From positions 18,644,446-18,708,445 of the forward strand of contig NC_083590.1 of the NCBI RefSeq assembly GCF_027579695.1: a stretch of DNA of 64,000 bases, written 5' to 3'. This document shows, one piece after another, positions 10,947-23,022 of the stretch. The DNA comes from Neoarius graeffei (lineage: Eukaryota; Chordata; Actinopteri; Siluriformes; Ariidae). The number at the start of each line of letters is the position of its first letter. The stretch's first letter is position 1. The notes under the pieces were generated by a model. It saw nothing but the letters and a program-made list of their open reading frames with translations, ran no database searches and had not been told where the DNA came from. Position numbers and translations under genes: made by a program.

Positions 10947-13330
10947 TTAAAACCGCCCACTCTGCGCTGTTATAAGGCAGTTAAATAAACACCTCCTTAC
11001 TTTGTGCTTAAAACTAGAGAGAGACTGGATTGACCGGATGCTGGTTGGCTGATCATTCCACGACTTAATGGCATTGAGAACGCAAGTTTTTTGACCATGA
11101 CTGCCAGACTTGGGTATTGCCAGAGAGTATCGACTAAACCTAGTGTAAGGAGTTTGGATATCTGTCGCTCTGGTTATGTCATGCTGCAAGTATGAAGGTG
11201 AAGGGTCATTCAGGACAGGCCTTTCAATTACGTAATTTGGGCTACACCCTGTATTTCTGAATCTGGGCTTTTTCCGTCGTGATACAGGGTAATTTGGGCT
11301 TTTCTGCAAACGCAAAGTGCTGTTTTCTCAGCGCTGTGTTTAAACCTGCTGCTGCTTTTACGAATAAATAAAGAAATCTATGAATGTTGTTTTTACCTTT
11401 ATTGCAAAATGTCTACAGCATTAATCCCTCTTGATGTACATGACAAAAATAATTAAAATACAGTTAGTTAGTATTTAAAAGATGTGTTGGGGCCTGAGGA
11501 GAGCCTGGAGGAGAGGAGCCTGGGAATGAAAAAGCAAGTTCTGCACTGTTGCCGTCAAAGAGACGAACCTGTAGCAGACCTGCGACACAAAAGGTTTTTC
11601 AGTCACATCACAAGATTTGGCCGTGCAATTCACAGTCTGTAGTCACGTAAAAGAACTTAGTTTAAATGAAAGGCCAGTGTCTAAGGCTATCATCAACAAG
11701 AGGACCAAGCGCCAAGTCACTGATTCCACCCACACTTACACAACTGTGTGTATTTAAGATGCAAGCTGTGTCTTAAATACACAGTTGTGTCCTGAATAGC
11801 TCTTTATTCAGTCTTTTACCTGATGTACCTAATGTGGAAATCCCACTCTGGTCATTGGTATGTGAATCTCGCTCTTCCACAAAATCATGGCGTGCTAATC
11901 GCCGTTGATGGAGAATTCGTGCTCTGCATGAGGCTTATAGCTAGTTCGATGAACCTGGAACAACATGGGAATGATGTGGATTTCATGTCAATTACGAGAA
12001 GTACATGATAATTCTCGCTAATTTCAGTGTTTTTAAAGAAGAAAGTCAAGACATTGGGTTTTATGCAGCCAAGTTTATTTAATCAACATTTCATTTTTTT
12101 ACTTTTGGTAGCACATTTCGGGTGCTTGACCTTAATTGGGGCGTCTTTTTAATTTGGATGCCTACGACATTATCTGTCGCAGGTTTCATGTAATTGAAAG
12201 ACCTGCAGGACTTTAAACAGATGAGTTACACCAGAATACCATACCCTTTGCTCAACAGGTAACCACCCAACCTTTCTAAAGTCAGATACAGAGAGGCGTG
12301 CTCGTGGATCCAAGCCAAGGATGAAGCGTATCAGCTTATTTTGAGAAACCTGAAGGCTGTGTTTTGATTTCCTGGTCAAGCCAAAAAACCAGGAGCAGGA
12401 GGCATAGTCAAAGTGACGCTTCACTAAAGCTGAAGCTAAAGTGTGCTGTGCACTTTGACTGAGAAAGCATGCTTGTCTGTAGAGGAATTTTAGGTGAGAA
12501 TTTGCAAGCTGTACAATTTTCTTGCCTGTAATTTCTTCATTAAGAGTTTGGTCCACGGCACACCCCAAGTAGTTGACGGAGTCTATTTCAGCTCCGTTAC
12601 ATGAAATGTTTAGTTGAGACCTTTTTACTAATTTTTCTCTTGGTGCCAAACAAAATCGATCCAGTTTTGCCAAGATGCAATGGAAGTTTATTGAGAACCA
12701 ACCACTGATTAATCTTTTCCAAATTCCCACGAACTGATTTTCAATGTACTCCACTGATCTGCCTGAAACCAATAAAGCTGAATCGTCAGCATACAACCAA
12801 AGCTTACAAGACACCGCTCTCTGCATGTCATTAACATAGATCAAGAAAAGCAGGGGCCCCAAATTTGAACTCTGCGGAACCCCACAGACAATATGTCTAG
12901 GAGTAGAATGAACACCCTTAACTATCTGAGACCGGCCTGTCAAATATGACTGAAACGACTTAATAAATGCACCATTCAGACCAATAGCTTGCAGTTTCAT
13001 CAGTAAGATCTCATGATCGATAATGTCGAAGGCCTTTTGCAAATCCAATAACACCATTCCAGTGTAATTTCCTGAGTCCATCTGCTTCCGAATATAATCG
13101 GTCAAGTGGATGAGACGGGTATCAGAAGAGAAAGATGGTCGAAAACCAGATTGATGTTCATAACAAACTCTTTTGCTGGAAATGGTCATATAACTGGTTA
13201 TAACTGTCTCTCTCTAGAACCTTTGACACCACAGAGAGGATGGAGACTGGTCTATAGTTGCCAATCCCAGTTTTACTATTCTTTTTGTACAGAGGTGCAC
13301 CCCATTTTTGTTTTGTTGTTGTTTTTCTAA
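10947..13330 (-). mobile_element. Degraded LINE (reverse transcriptase)
   Basis: A minus-strand non-LTR retrotransposon remnant. 13189-12170 is an open frame of 339 residues with RT motifs: SGFRPSFSSD, LLDLQKAFDIIDHEILL, CGVPQSSNLGPLLFLIYVND and the catalytic YADDS. N-terminal RT sequence extends with breaks to about 13330. The C-terminal segment (SYLQHDITRATD to IKSWNDQP) is found separately at 11315-10947, so the element is interrupted by about 850 bp (11320-12170). The 5' endonuclease is missing. CR1/L2-like by the look of its RT; the clade is uncertain. Confidence 0.75.
11320..12169. other. Insert of unknown type splitting the LINE
   Basis: It separates the RT domain (12170-13189) from its C-terminal tail (10947-11315). 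No coding sequence or clear terminal repeats are seen. Near its two edges the sequence CAGGYCTTTCAATTAC occurs in opposite orientations (about 11217 and 12190), which may be a by-product of rearrangement. Confidence 0.35.
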
Positions 13331-13523
13331 TATCCTGACATCTTCATAAATTTTAACTTTTTTGTTCTTTTGACCTTCTCACAGCTTTTGTTCTTCTCCA
13401 TGCTGTAGCGCTTTTTTACTTATTTACTTACTTAGACAGACAGGGAGAGACAACGCACAGAAGAGGAAGAACATGTCCAGTCTGTAAATCACTGGCACCA
13501 GGAACAAATAAGGAGCACCTGGG

Positions 13524-13579
<56 letters not shown>
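13524..13579. repeat. (CA)n microsatellite
   Basis: A long uninterrupted CA dinucleotide run in the NLR intron before the first LRR exon. Polymorphism is likely. Confidence 0.95.
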
Positions 13580-13583
<4 letters not shown>

Positions 13584-14050
13584 CCACACTGTTGGCCAAT
13601 GAGCTCATCATGAGTATCTCCATCAAACTCCTTCAGCACTGGGCTGTGATCATTTCAGTCGCTCACTAATTAGAGAACAAATCAAATGTCTGATCTGTTC
13701 AGATAAATATGACTCTGCCTCGAACTCTGCCTGCTTCATCTAAACCTGACTTTTGAAACTCTTTTCCTTTCTCCTCTTATAAATATTTGAGATCAGACTC
13801 TTATTTCCCAATTTGGTGATCAGATTTGATGTTGCGTGTTTATCCCATGTGTGTCAGTGATGTCGTGCGCAGCAGAAAACTCAAATCCGAACAGCTCGAA
13901 CTGTGAATTACTGTTACAGCATTTCAGTGTGTTGTCGACTCGGAGTTTGTACTTTTTGTCATTTATGAAAATGAAATGGTGCAGTGAAAGATTTGAGGAC
14001 CTGTTTGATCATTTGTGTGAATTTATTATGTATTATTTTATTTCCTTCAG

Positions 14051-14245
14051 TATCAGTTGTGATGCAATTAAAGGGAGAAGCGCTGAAGCTCTGGTCTCAG
14101 TGCTCAACTCAGAAACCTCCAGTCTGAGAGAACTGCGTCTGACTGTGAAGACACTGGATCTGTCTGGGAATAAACTAGAAGACCCAGGAGTGAAGCGTCT
14201 CTGTGCTGGACTGGAGAATCCTCACTGTAAAGTGGAGACACTGGT
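14051..14245 (+). CDS. NLRC3-like LRR exon 1
   Basis: A 195-bp phase-2 exon (acceptor TTCCTTCAG at 14042-14050, donor GTAAG at 14246). It encodes leucine-rich repeat sequence: [44 protein letters not shown]. It is 21 bp longer than the standard 174-bp unit and has a divergent first half, as expected of the junction repeat following NACHT. It joins the NACHT exon in frame. Confidence 0.85.
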
Positions 14246-14609
14246 GTAAGATCATCTCTCTGAGAGTCACAATAACTCACTAAAGCAGCAGTTAATAGTT
14301 GTATACAGTGTTGTTTATCAATTAAAATTTTCTGTAAAAGTAAAACATGCAGAACAAATATATTAGTCATGAAGTGATCATTTCTCCTCAGAGTCACTTT
14401 TACTTTCAAGAAATAATTAAAATATCTTTAACAATTAAATATGTGATCATTAAACCGTTAAATTATTGACTTCTTGCTGAATGATTTGCACCTCGAGTAA
14501 ACTTAATGTCAGTAACAGTGGGAATGTTTGAGTCATTATTAATAATAGCTTGTGATTGGTGAAGAGAATAGAGACAGTCCAACATGAGAGACATCATCTT
14601 CACAACCAC

Positions 14610-15089
14610 TATTACACCAAGATGAAAATCTGTTGATGAAGTGTGTGTCATTGTGTCTCTGCAGGTTGCGGGGTTGTGGTGTCTCAGATGAAGGCTGTGC
14701 TGCTCTGAGTTCAGCTCTGAGATCAAACCCCTCACACCTGAGACAACTGAATCTGTCTGATAATAATAAACTGGGAGACTCAGGAGTGAAGCGTCTCTGT
14801 GCTGGACTGGAGAATCCTCACTGTAAACTGGAGACACTGGGGTAAAATCATCTCTCTGAGAGTCACATGACCTGCTCCTCAGTAAGACACATTCTCTAAT
14901 AGTGAGACTGAAGCAGAGGTTTTAGGTTCATCATCAATGTCCTGCGGAGGAAGATTGTTTCTTTTCACTGCACACTGATGATTTGTCACAGAGTCTTTGG
15001 GTCAGATGGACGTATGTGAGAAGCTGCAGCACAAAAAATGACTAGATCTGACTGCAGTGTGTCTGAAATGTATTTTTTCTTTTAGAAAT
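14610..15089 (+). repeat. Duplicated LRR-exon unit, copy 1
   Basis: The LRR exon 14665-14841 and its flanking intron (about 50 bp upstream and about 230 bp downstream, from GAGAGTCACATGACCTGCTCC) closely match 20229-20690. The duplication therefore copied exon plus intron, not the exon alone. A SINE later inserted just beyond it at 15104. Confidence 0.8.
14665..14841 (+). CDS. NLRC3-like LRR exon 2
   Basis: A 177-bp phase-2 exon (acceptor CTCTGCAG, ending 14664; donor GTAAAA at 14842). It encodes a ribonuclease-inhibitor-type [50 protein letters not shown]. It has one codon more than the 174-bp copies, in the asparagine ladder. The frame is intact. Confidence 0.9.
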
Positions 15090-15103
15090 TAATTAAAATG
15101 CAT

Positions 15104-15485
15104 CACATCACACACATCACATTATCTCTAGCCGCTTTATCCTTCTACAGGGTCGCAGGCAAGCTGGAGCCTATCCCAGCTGACTACGGGCGAAAGGCGG
15201 GGTACACCCTGGACAAGTCGCCAGGTCATCACAGGGCTGACACATAGACACAGACAACCATTCACACTCACATTCACACCTACGCTCAATTTAGAGTCAC
15301 CAGTTAACCTAACCTGCATGTCTTTGGACTGTGGGGGAAACCGGAGCACCCGGAGGAAACCCACGCGGACACGGGGAGAACATGCAAACTCCGCACAGAA
15401 AGGCCCTCGCCGGCCCCGGGGCTCGAACCCAGGACCTTCTTGCTGTGAGGCGACAGCGCTAACCACTACACCACCGTGCCGCCCC
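15104..15485 (-). repeat. tRNA-headed SINE, copy 2 (-)
   Basis: Same family as 5009-5381, inverted. It is flanked by perfect 14-bp duplications TAATTAAAATGCAT (15090-15103 and 15486-15499). Full length, with the tail at the left. Confidence 0.88.
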
Positions 15486-16916
15486 TAATTAAAATGCATA
15501 ATCACCAGATTGGACAAAAAAAGTTTCCAACTGGTAATCTCAGATTTGCTTCAAACTTTTTGAATAATGTCACTGTTCCCGATAAATAGTGAAAAATTCC
15601 GGACTTGTATCTGCATTAGTTTCTGAGATGTAGAGGACAGAAGATCCAAAGTCATTTTTTAAGCTATTTATTTCTTGTTACATAAAATTATCAGGGTTTG
15701 TGTGAAAAGTACAGTTTCAGTGTTATTTTTTAAAGTTCACACGGGCCGAATGAAACGAGGCAGTGAGCCGTATTTTGGCCTTCAGGCTTTAGGTTTGACA
15801 CGAGATGGAATTGATTTACTAGATAATGTGATCCTAAAAAAGTCTTGATGCAGTGCAGGGACAGTTTTAGGGTGGGGCATGTCCCAACCCAGGACCCCCC
15901 TAAATCCAGCCCTGATTTAGATATGAATCTAAATAATTTTTTTTTTCCCCACAGTATATTGTTGATGAAATTAAATAATGAAGATGAGCTCAAAGTGCAG
16001 AGCTTCAGCTTTATTTTGAGGAAACTTGCATCCAGATTGGGTGACTGGTGTTGAAATTACAGCACTGTTTATATGTGGTCCCTCTTTTTGAGGGATAAAA
16101 AGTAATTAGACAAACGAACATCATAAATTACACTGACATTTTTATTCCTCCGACACTGAGAGGTGAAACCGGTATGTTTTCGGGTTCTCTGTCCATTTTT
16201 TCTGAAATTCTTGTTCGCACGCTGTCTCAAGAACGAGTGGCTGAATGTTTGTAGGATTTATATGGAATAATCATTGTTTACTTGTCTGATTCTACAATAA
16301 TATAAATCTATAGTGTTCTATAAATGCACTCTGTAGACTCTGGAGAAACAAGTTTATTGCCCCTGTGTAGTGCACTATAAGTCTAGTAGAGAACCATCTG
16401 AGATTCAGTCTCTCTCTCTCTCTCTCTCTCTGATTAAAGTTCATGGTCTCTCTGCTGTTCTCTGTTCAGCTTCAGCTGCTGATGGTTTGTCACACACAAC
16501 AGAGGAGAGAAACTCGGGGATGAGAATTTTCCGCCGATCAGCAGATTTACGACTTTTTCAGACCGAAATGATCGTTTTTGAGATCGATGTAAATCCGTTG
16601 AGAACTTTTCGGGGGGGGGGGTATGGTTAATGATCTGTGGTCACCTTATAACGTCTTGATTCTTGGTGGGCTCCGGGTTAACACACTCGAGTCTTTCGAC
16701 ATGTCGTAATTAACTTTCACTTTTGCGACAATGTTTGACTTATTTGCGGTAGAATTTTCGGGAAATCCCATCGCGTGCAGTGTATAAACACAAGTACGCA
16801 TGCTCTCCACGCGTGGCTTGCAATCACCATTCACCGACCGTACACACTGTTTGACGATACGCATTGGTAACATCGGAAAGACACGTATTCAGGCGGGATA
16901 TTTTAGCATATCGACA

Positions 16917-17219
16917 ATGGCAAAAGTCCTAGATAAGAAAGAAGAGGATCGAGCGAGGGAGATTGATAAAGGTGCAGGAATAAAGAACTGTTTTCGATGG
17001 GCTTGGTTAGAAAGAACACTGAATGTCGAGATCAGCAAGCAGACTGTCACAATGAAGCTCGGTGATCACATACGGAAAATAGACGTCCCAGGAAAAGTAC
17101 TTTGCTCATTGTGTTCTGACATGATAAACTACGCTAGTAGAGGGGCAAGGACTATCGAACTTCACATATACACCAAAAAACACAAAGGTAGGTCGGAAAT
17201 TATTTTGTCTGTTCAATGA
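16917..17219 (+). CDS. Transposon zinc-finger ORF start (unrecognised)
   Basis: A 100-residue frame starting MAKVLDKKEEDRAREIDKGA. It has a possible C2-H2 zinc finger (LCSLC, then H and KKH about 20 residues on) like the DNA-binding BED or U1-type fingers of transposases. A donor-like GTAGG at 17188 follows LHIYTKKHK. More coding-like sequence with stops continues at about 17820-18060 (for example PVISVADHVNNI). It lies inside the hAT-like element 16516-20093 and is probably the first exon of its transposase. I do not recognise the exact family. Confidence 0.4.
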   Translation: MAKVLDKKEEDRAREIDKGAGIKNCFRWAWLERTLNVEISKQTVTMKLGDHIRKIDVPGKVLCSLCSDMINYASRGARTIELHIYTKKHKGRSEIILSVQ

Positions 17220-18122
17220 TTCATTATATTATTTATAATGTACATTGCACGAATCAATGCCATGGTGTATATAATATATATCTATCAAATACATGTCATA
17301 TAAGTGTGTATCTTTTATAAATGGGGTTAGCTTATCTAATGTAGCATGTTGGGGACAATCATAGTATCATATCTATATTTCTGATAAAATTTTAGGTATG
17401 ATACCATGTATAACTCTCCTACTTATTGCTCATTTCATAGGGGGACGGGGGGAATTGCTGGCATGTGCCGCGCGGGAGCGTCTGCCCAAATTTTTTAGGC
17501 CGAGATGAACTTATAGTTTTTTATTTTAAAAAAATTCCAGTATGTAATGCCCATTGTACATGCCTGTTCTTTAATTCAAAATCACCATCTTGATCTTCAA
17601 ATTGACCATATGGTATATGCATAACATTACACAACATCCTGTCCAGATAAAACCTAGTTAGTACACACAACAGTTGAAAGGGAAGTGATAAGTGATGTTG
17701 AATGTTGCCTGCTTAATATGCAAGGCCTCCTGCTACCATGATAACATCAGAAGAAAGTTGAAGATAATTATATGATAGAACTTTTTTCTGGTTTGCACTT
17801 CATTTTAAAGGATTAGAGTATATGAGCAAAAAACATAAATTTCATACGAGACTGATGATATCATTTTCGACAAACTGAAACTTCTGAGGATAAACTACCA
17901 GTTACCAGCATCAATTCAGACTAGTGATGGTAGCAGTGCATCTCATATACATCAACCACTGGTGAAAAGCACAGATGGCCACACTTCCACTGTAAAGCCT
18001 GTGATATCAGTCGCTGATCATGTGAATAATATTGTATTGTGAAAAGTATTGTAACCTTATCACTATTATGAAAAGAACTTCAGAGAAAGCAGCCCAGTCT
18101 CCACTTGGTAAGGAATTTTATA

Positions 18123-19698
18123 CAACCCCAATTCCAAAAAAGTTGGGACAAAGTACAAATTGTAAATAAAAACGGAATGCAATGATGTGGAAGTTTCAAA
18201 ATTCCATATTTTATTCAGAATAGAACATAGATGGCGTATCAAATGTTTAAACTGAGAAAATGTAAAGAGAAAAATTAGGTGATTTTAAATTTCATGACAA
18301 CAACACATCTCATTTCCCACTGTGAGACATCCCCTTTTCTCTTTACAACAGTCTGTAAACGTCTGGGGACTGAGGAGACAAGTTGCTCAAGTTTAGGGAT
18401 AGGAATGTTAACCCATTCTTGTCCAATGTAGGATTCTAGTTGCTCAACTGTCTTGGGTCTTTTTTGTCGTATCTTCCGTTTTATGATGCGCCAAATGTTT
18501 TCTATGGGTGAAAGATCTGGACTGCAGGCTGGCCAGTTCAGTACCCGGACCCTTCTTCTACGCAGCCATGATGCTGTAATTGATGCAGTATGTGGTTTGG
18601 CATTGTCATGTTGGAAAATGCAAGGTCTTCCCTGAAAGAGACATCGTCTGGATGGGAGCATATGTTGCTCTAGAACCTAGATATACGTTTCAGCATTGAT
18701 GGTGTCTTTCCAGATGTGTAAGCTGCCCATGCCACACGCACTAATGCAACCCCATACCATCAGAGATGCAGGCTTCTGAACTGAGCGCTGATAACAACTC
18801 GGGTCGTCCTTCTCCTCTTTAGTCCGAATGACACGGCGTCCCTGATTTCCATAAAGAACTTCAAATTTTGATTCGTCTGACCACAGAACAGTTTTCCACT
18901 TTGCCACAGTCCATTTTAAATGAGCCTTGGCCCAGAGAAGACGTCTGCGCTTCTGGATCATGTTTAGATACGGCTTCTTCTTTGAACTATAGAGTTTTAG
19001 CTGGCAACGGCGGATGGCACGGTGAATTGTGTTCACAGATAATGTTCTCTGGAAATATTCCTGAGCCCATTTTGTGATTTCCAATACAGAAGCATGCCTG
19101 TATGTGATGCAGTGCCGTCTAAGGGCCCGAAGATCACGGGCACCCAGTATGGTTTTCCGGCCTTGACCCTTACGCACAGAGATTCTTCCAGATTCTCTGA
19201 ATCTTTTGATGATGATATGCACTGCAGATGATGATATGTTCAAACTCTTTGCAATTTTACACTGTCGAACTCCTTTCTGATATTGCTCCACTATTTGTCG
19301 GCGCAGAATTGGGGGGATTGGTGATCCTCTTCCCATCTTTACTTCTGAGAGCCGCTGCCACTCCAAGATGCTCTTTTTATACCCAGTCATGTTAATGACC
19401 TATTGCCAATTGACCTAATGAGTTGCAATTTGGTCTTCCAGCTGTTCCTTTTTTGTACCTTTAACTTTTCCAGCCTCTTATTGCCCCTGTCCCAACTTTT
19501 TTGAGATGTGTTGCTGTCATGAAATTTCAAATGAGCCAATAATTTGGCATGAAATTTCAAAATGTCTCACTTTCAACATTTGATATGTTGTCTATGTTCT
19601 ATTGTGAATGCAATATCAGTTTTTGAGATTTGTAAATGTTTGCATTCCGTTTACTTACAATTTGTACTTTTGTCCCAACTTTTTTGGAATCGGGGTTG
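18123..19698 (-). mobile_element. Tc1-like element (family A)
   Basis: TA target sites at 18121-18122 and 19699-19700. The ends are CAACCCCAATTCCAAAAAAG and its imperfect inverse, with longer inverted similarity inward (the GGAATGCAA and GTTGGGACAAAGTACAAATT regions). It carries a transposase on the minus strand and is nested in the hAT-like element 16516-20093. Confidence 0.88.
18275..19390 (-). pseudogene. Tc1 transposase, single amber stop
   Basis: One minus-strand frame of about 370 codons, broken only by a TAG at 18677-18679. The N-terminal half has the paired-like helix-turn-helix DNA-binding region ([33 protein letters not shown]). The catalytic triad is readable: first D in LWSDESKFE, second D in FQHDNAKPHTA, and E in SPIENIW, spaced as in DD34E Tc1 enzymes. 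A CAG-to-TAG change would explain the stop. Possibly inactivated recently, but I cannot date it. Confidence 0.85.
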
Positions 19699-20228
19699 TA
19701 TATTTAAATTATATATTCATTCATTTACACTGATATCCACATGTTAACAAAGACATGAATAGCAAAAATGCAGAAATATAATACTGTAGAGCTCTTGTAT
19801 ATATTAAAAGGTGCATTGATTTTTTGAAATCATCAAATGTGAATTGATTAAAAACAAGTCTCGTGTACCCTATTAATCATTTTCACCTGGTCGTCCACCA
19901 AGAAGGGGAATTTATTTCCAAATAAACTGCAACTTTTTGCTGATAAAATTTAATGGCTTTGGGGTAAAAAAAAAAAAAAAATAGCCAAAAATCATTAGCT
20001 CGAGGGTCTCTGCCCTGGGCCCCGCTGGGTGCCTGCGACCCCCAAACCCCCGGCTTTTTTCAGACTTTTTTAATATTTTTCATTCTCATCCCTGGAAACT
20101 CAATATAACACTCAGTATTATCATTATTAATTACACTGTTAATGAGAATAAACAGGTGATATTAAATCATGACATTCTGAATAATAAAATTAATTTTACA
20201 CTCCTCATCTTTAAAGTAAGAATTAAAC

Positions 20229-20690
20229 CAAGATGAAAATCTGTTGATGAAGTGTGTGTCATTGTGTCTCTGCAGGTTGTGGGGTTGTGGTGTCTCAGAT
20301 GAAGGCTGTGCTGCTCTGAGTTCAGCTCTGAGATCAAACCCCTCACACCTGAGAGAACTGGATCTGAATAATAATAATCTGGGAGACTCAGGAGTGAAGC
20401 GTCTCTGTGCTGTACTGGAGAATCCTCACTGTAAACTGGAGAAACTGTGGTAAGATCATCTTTGAGAGTCACATGACCTGCTCCTCAGTAAGACACATTC
20501 TCTAATAGTGAGACTGAAGCAGAGGTTTTAGGTTCATCATCAATGTCCTGAGGAGGAAGATTGTTTCTTTTCACTGCACACTGATGATTTGTCACAGAGT
20601 CTTTGGGTCAGATGGACGAATGTGAGAAGCTGCAGCACAAAACGGGACTTGATCCGACTGCAATGTGTCTGAAATCACTGTGAAATTTAC
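20229..20690 (+). repeat. Duplicated LRR-exon unit, copy 2
   Basis: Matches 14610-15089, including upstream AGATGAAAATCTGTTGATGA and the downstream intron through the TTTGGGTCAGATGGACG region. See copy 1. Confidence 0.8.
20276..20449 (+). CDS. NLRC3-like LRR exon 3
   Basis: A standard 174-bp phase-2 LRR exon (acceptor CTCTGCAG, ending 20275; donor GTAAGA at 20450). It encodes [36 protein letters not shown] and [10 protein letters not shown]. Nearly identical to exon 2 apart from a few codons, including Ala-to-Val in LCAVLE. The frame is intact. Confidence 0.9.
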
Positions 20691-20964
20691 TACAACACTG
20701 TAACTAATCACACAAACTGCACCTGAGACACAAACTAACTGCCCTCTGTGTGAGCTGCAGGGTTTAAAGCAGCAGTGACATGGTGGAAATGATCTCAGGA
20801 ATATAGAGTTTAAAAACTAAAATGAGACGTTAATGCCATAGAACTGATGCAGAAAATAGGAGCAGAAAAGAACTTCCAATAACCTGAAAGCCATGGCAAC
20901 AATCTTTTAGTTGATGTTGAAATTTTCAAAAACGTTATTTTAGTAGTAATAATAACAATACATG

Positions 20965-21651
20965 TTAAAGTGCATATTCTGGGCTAATTTCGTTTTTTTT
21001 TTAATATGAAAGTATGTCCCTTTACACACTCAGCCAGAAGGGTAATTTTGCACAAGGCCATCTGTCTACAGCAGAAAAAAAATAAAATAACAAAACGCGT
21101 CTTGAAAAATCCCAAGGGAGTCTGGAGCCAGATTCGTGACGTCACCTGCGGAAGCGCCAGCAGGCTGCGTGAGCTTTGCACGGTTTCAGTGCACAGCCTG
21201 TGTAGACCAAGCGCTCCCATTTCTCTCTCATTGTCCGGTCTTTTGGGAAACGATGAGTACTAATCCCATCATGATTGGTGTTGCTACACCCTCCTACGAT
21301 ACATCTGTTAACCATTTTAATAATTACGCAATAACGTTGAAGAAATTTGCAGAAAACCACCAGGTCGTTTTCTCATAAACAAACCAGCGCTGACGTAGGA
21401 TTCAGAGGGAGGCGTCCCGCACGCGACGTCACGAAATTCAGTGTTTGCTGGGAAATCCAAATGGCAAGTTTTTTCAGAGGCGGACCAATTCGCCTCAAAT
21501 GGCTTGATTTCAACTGAATTTTTCTGGTATTGCGCAAGGTAAAAAAATTGCACAAAATGCAGAATGTGACAGATATTTGACCAAAGTTTAATATAAAATA
21601 GGAGAATTACATTGATCTTGCTCCTGAATTTACCCGTGATATGCACTTTAA
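20965..21651 (-). mobile_element. P-like (THAP) non-autonomous element, copy 1
   Basis: The ends are inverted TTAAAGTGCATAT. The body is about 690 bp and highly similar, in inverse orientation, to 35261-35953. It carries a THAP zinc-finger exon on the minus strand. Only this N-terminal exon is present, so it is either a deleted P-element relative or a MITE that captured the exon. Confidence 0.65.
21146..21315 (-). CDS. THAP-domain exon of P-like element, copy 1
   Basis: A 170-bp frame from ATG at 21315 to a donor-like GTGACG after CWRFRR. The C2CH THAP signature is visible: MVNRCIVGGCSNTNHDGIST, then HRFPKD and the W of REKWERLV. THAP domains bind DNA in P-type transposases and host THAP proteins. 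There is no downstream transposase exon nearby, so it is probably a non-functional fragment, though its frame is open. Confidence 0.6.
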
Positions 21652-22124
21652 AATCGTAAATAATCTTTCAGTTCATCTCTGTCAGTGGTGATTTGCTTTA
21701 AGACGACACTGGAAGTAGGCCTGTAATGATAACAGATTTTGCTGGACGATTAATTGACCAAAAAATTATTGCGATAAACGATAATATTGACATTTTAAGA
21801 CCATTTTCAACTAATATAATGATAATGGAATAATAATGCAAATACACCCTTTCAAAGATCAATAAACTTTACTTTCTAAAGAACATTTAACACAGGAACT
21901 GCAAGACAACCAAAAACAATAGGCCTCAATAAAATGGACTAATGTAGTCTGTCTTACGGCAAGGACTTAACAAAAAACTGCACTTGAATAAAAATCAAAC
22001 ACAACCAAAACAATAAATAAAATGGATTATTAAGTCTCTATAACAAAATTGCCCTTAAAAGATATTAAACATTAGGCTCAGACAGGGAAAACAAACTGCC
22101 AGTTAGGACCTTTGTAAACAAAAA

Positions 22125-22905
22125 GTGCAAACTAACAACAAAAACAAGTGTGTGTGTCTGATCTGTGGTGCCAGCGTGTCCGTCAGTAAAAGATGTAATG
22201 TGGAGCGCCATTTCACCAAAGTCCACGGCAACTTTTCGCGGGACATTCCTGCGGGTAGCAGTCTACGAAAAGACAAGATAACGGAGCTGAAGACAACGCT
22301 TCAACGGCAACAGTCTCTGTTCACCAAACCGGCGAAGAAGGCCAATTCAGCAACAGAGGCTTCGTTTAAAGTGGCGCACGTTTTAACGAAGCGGAAAAAG
22401 CCGTTCACCGATGGCGGGATCGTAAAGGAGGCCATGACCGCGGTGGGTGAAACGTTGTTCAGGGACCATAAAAAATAAGGAGGAAATTTTGTCTGCTATT
22501 CCCGATGTACAGCTTGGTGCCAATACCATGGCAAGGAGTGTGTCTGCGCTGTCTGCGGATGCGGTAAAACAGCTGGAATCGGACATGAACAGGTGCAAAT
22601 GGTTCTCTATTCAGTGCGATGAGTCTGTGGACCGCAGTGATGCAGCCCAGCTGGCTGTTTTCATTCGGATGGTGTTTGACGACTTTTCCACCAAAGAGGA
22701 GTTTTTGACCTTACTCCCATTGAAAACTACAACCAGGGGAGTTGATATTTATAACGCAGTAAAGGATTACTTTGTGGAAAAAATATCCCTATTGAAAAGC
22801 TGGTGTCTGTTACAACTGACGGAGCACCTGCAATGACGGGTCGTCACTCCGGATTTATTGCGCACTGCAAAGCGGACCCGGACTTTCCAAAGTTTTTTGT
22901 TGCGT
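22125..22905 (+). pseudogene. hAT transposase fragment (GTF2IRD2/DUF4371 type)
   Basis: It begins with a BED-like finger (CVCLICGASVSVSKRCNVERH, then H and TKVHG) and goes on through TKRKKPFTDGGIVKEAM. After a frameshift in an A-run near 22466-22473 come SALSADAVKQLESDM, WFSIQCDESVDRSD and GVDIYNAVKDYF. A second shift near 22785 is followed by SVTTDGAPAMTGRHSGFIAHC. The DES and TTDGAPAMTG motifs are typical of hAT catalytic domains of the type found in domesticated GTF2IRD2- and SCAND3-like genes. The rest of the catalytic domain and the dimerisation region are lost. Confidence 0.8.
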
Positions 22906-23022
22906 AAAGTTTTTGATTCTTGGTTTGTAGAAATTGTAAGTGATCCATGATAACATTTCATTTTCAGATGTCTTGGTGCATGTAAATAGTTTTGTGAAGT
23001 GTGATACAGGGACATGGACATA

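Larger units (their letters stand above)
16516..20093 (+). mobile_element. hAT-like element with nested Tc1
   Basis: About 3.6 kb. Inverted ends GGGGATGAGAAT (16516) and ATTCTCATCCCT (ending 20093), flanked by near-identical 8-bp duplications (AGAAACTC, GGAAACTC). It contains a zinc-finger reading frame at 16917 and a later Tc1 insertion at 18123-19698. Its right end is only about 180 bp before LRR exon 3 (20276). Confidence 0.6.

Noticed and set aside
13424..13639. Frame with poly (Val-Cys)
   Set aside because: Translation of the CA microsatellite.
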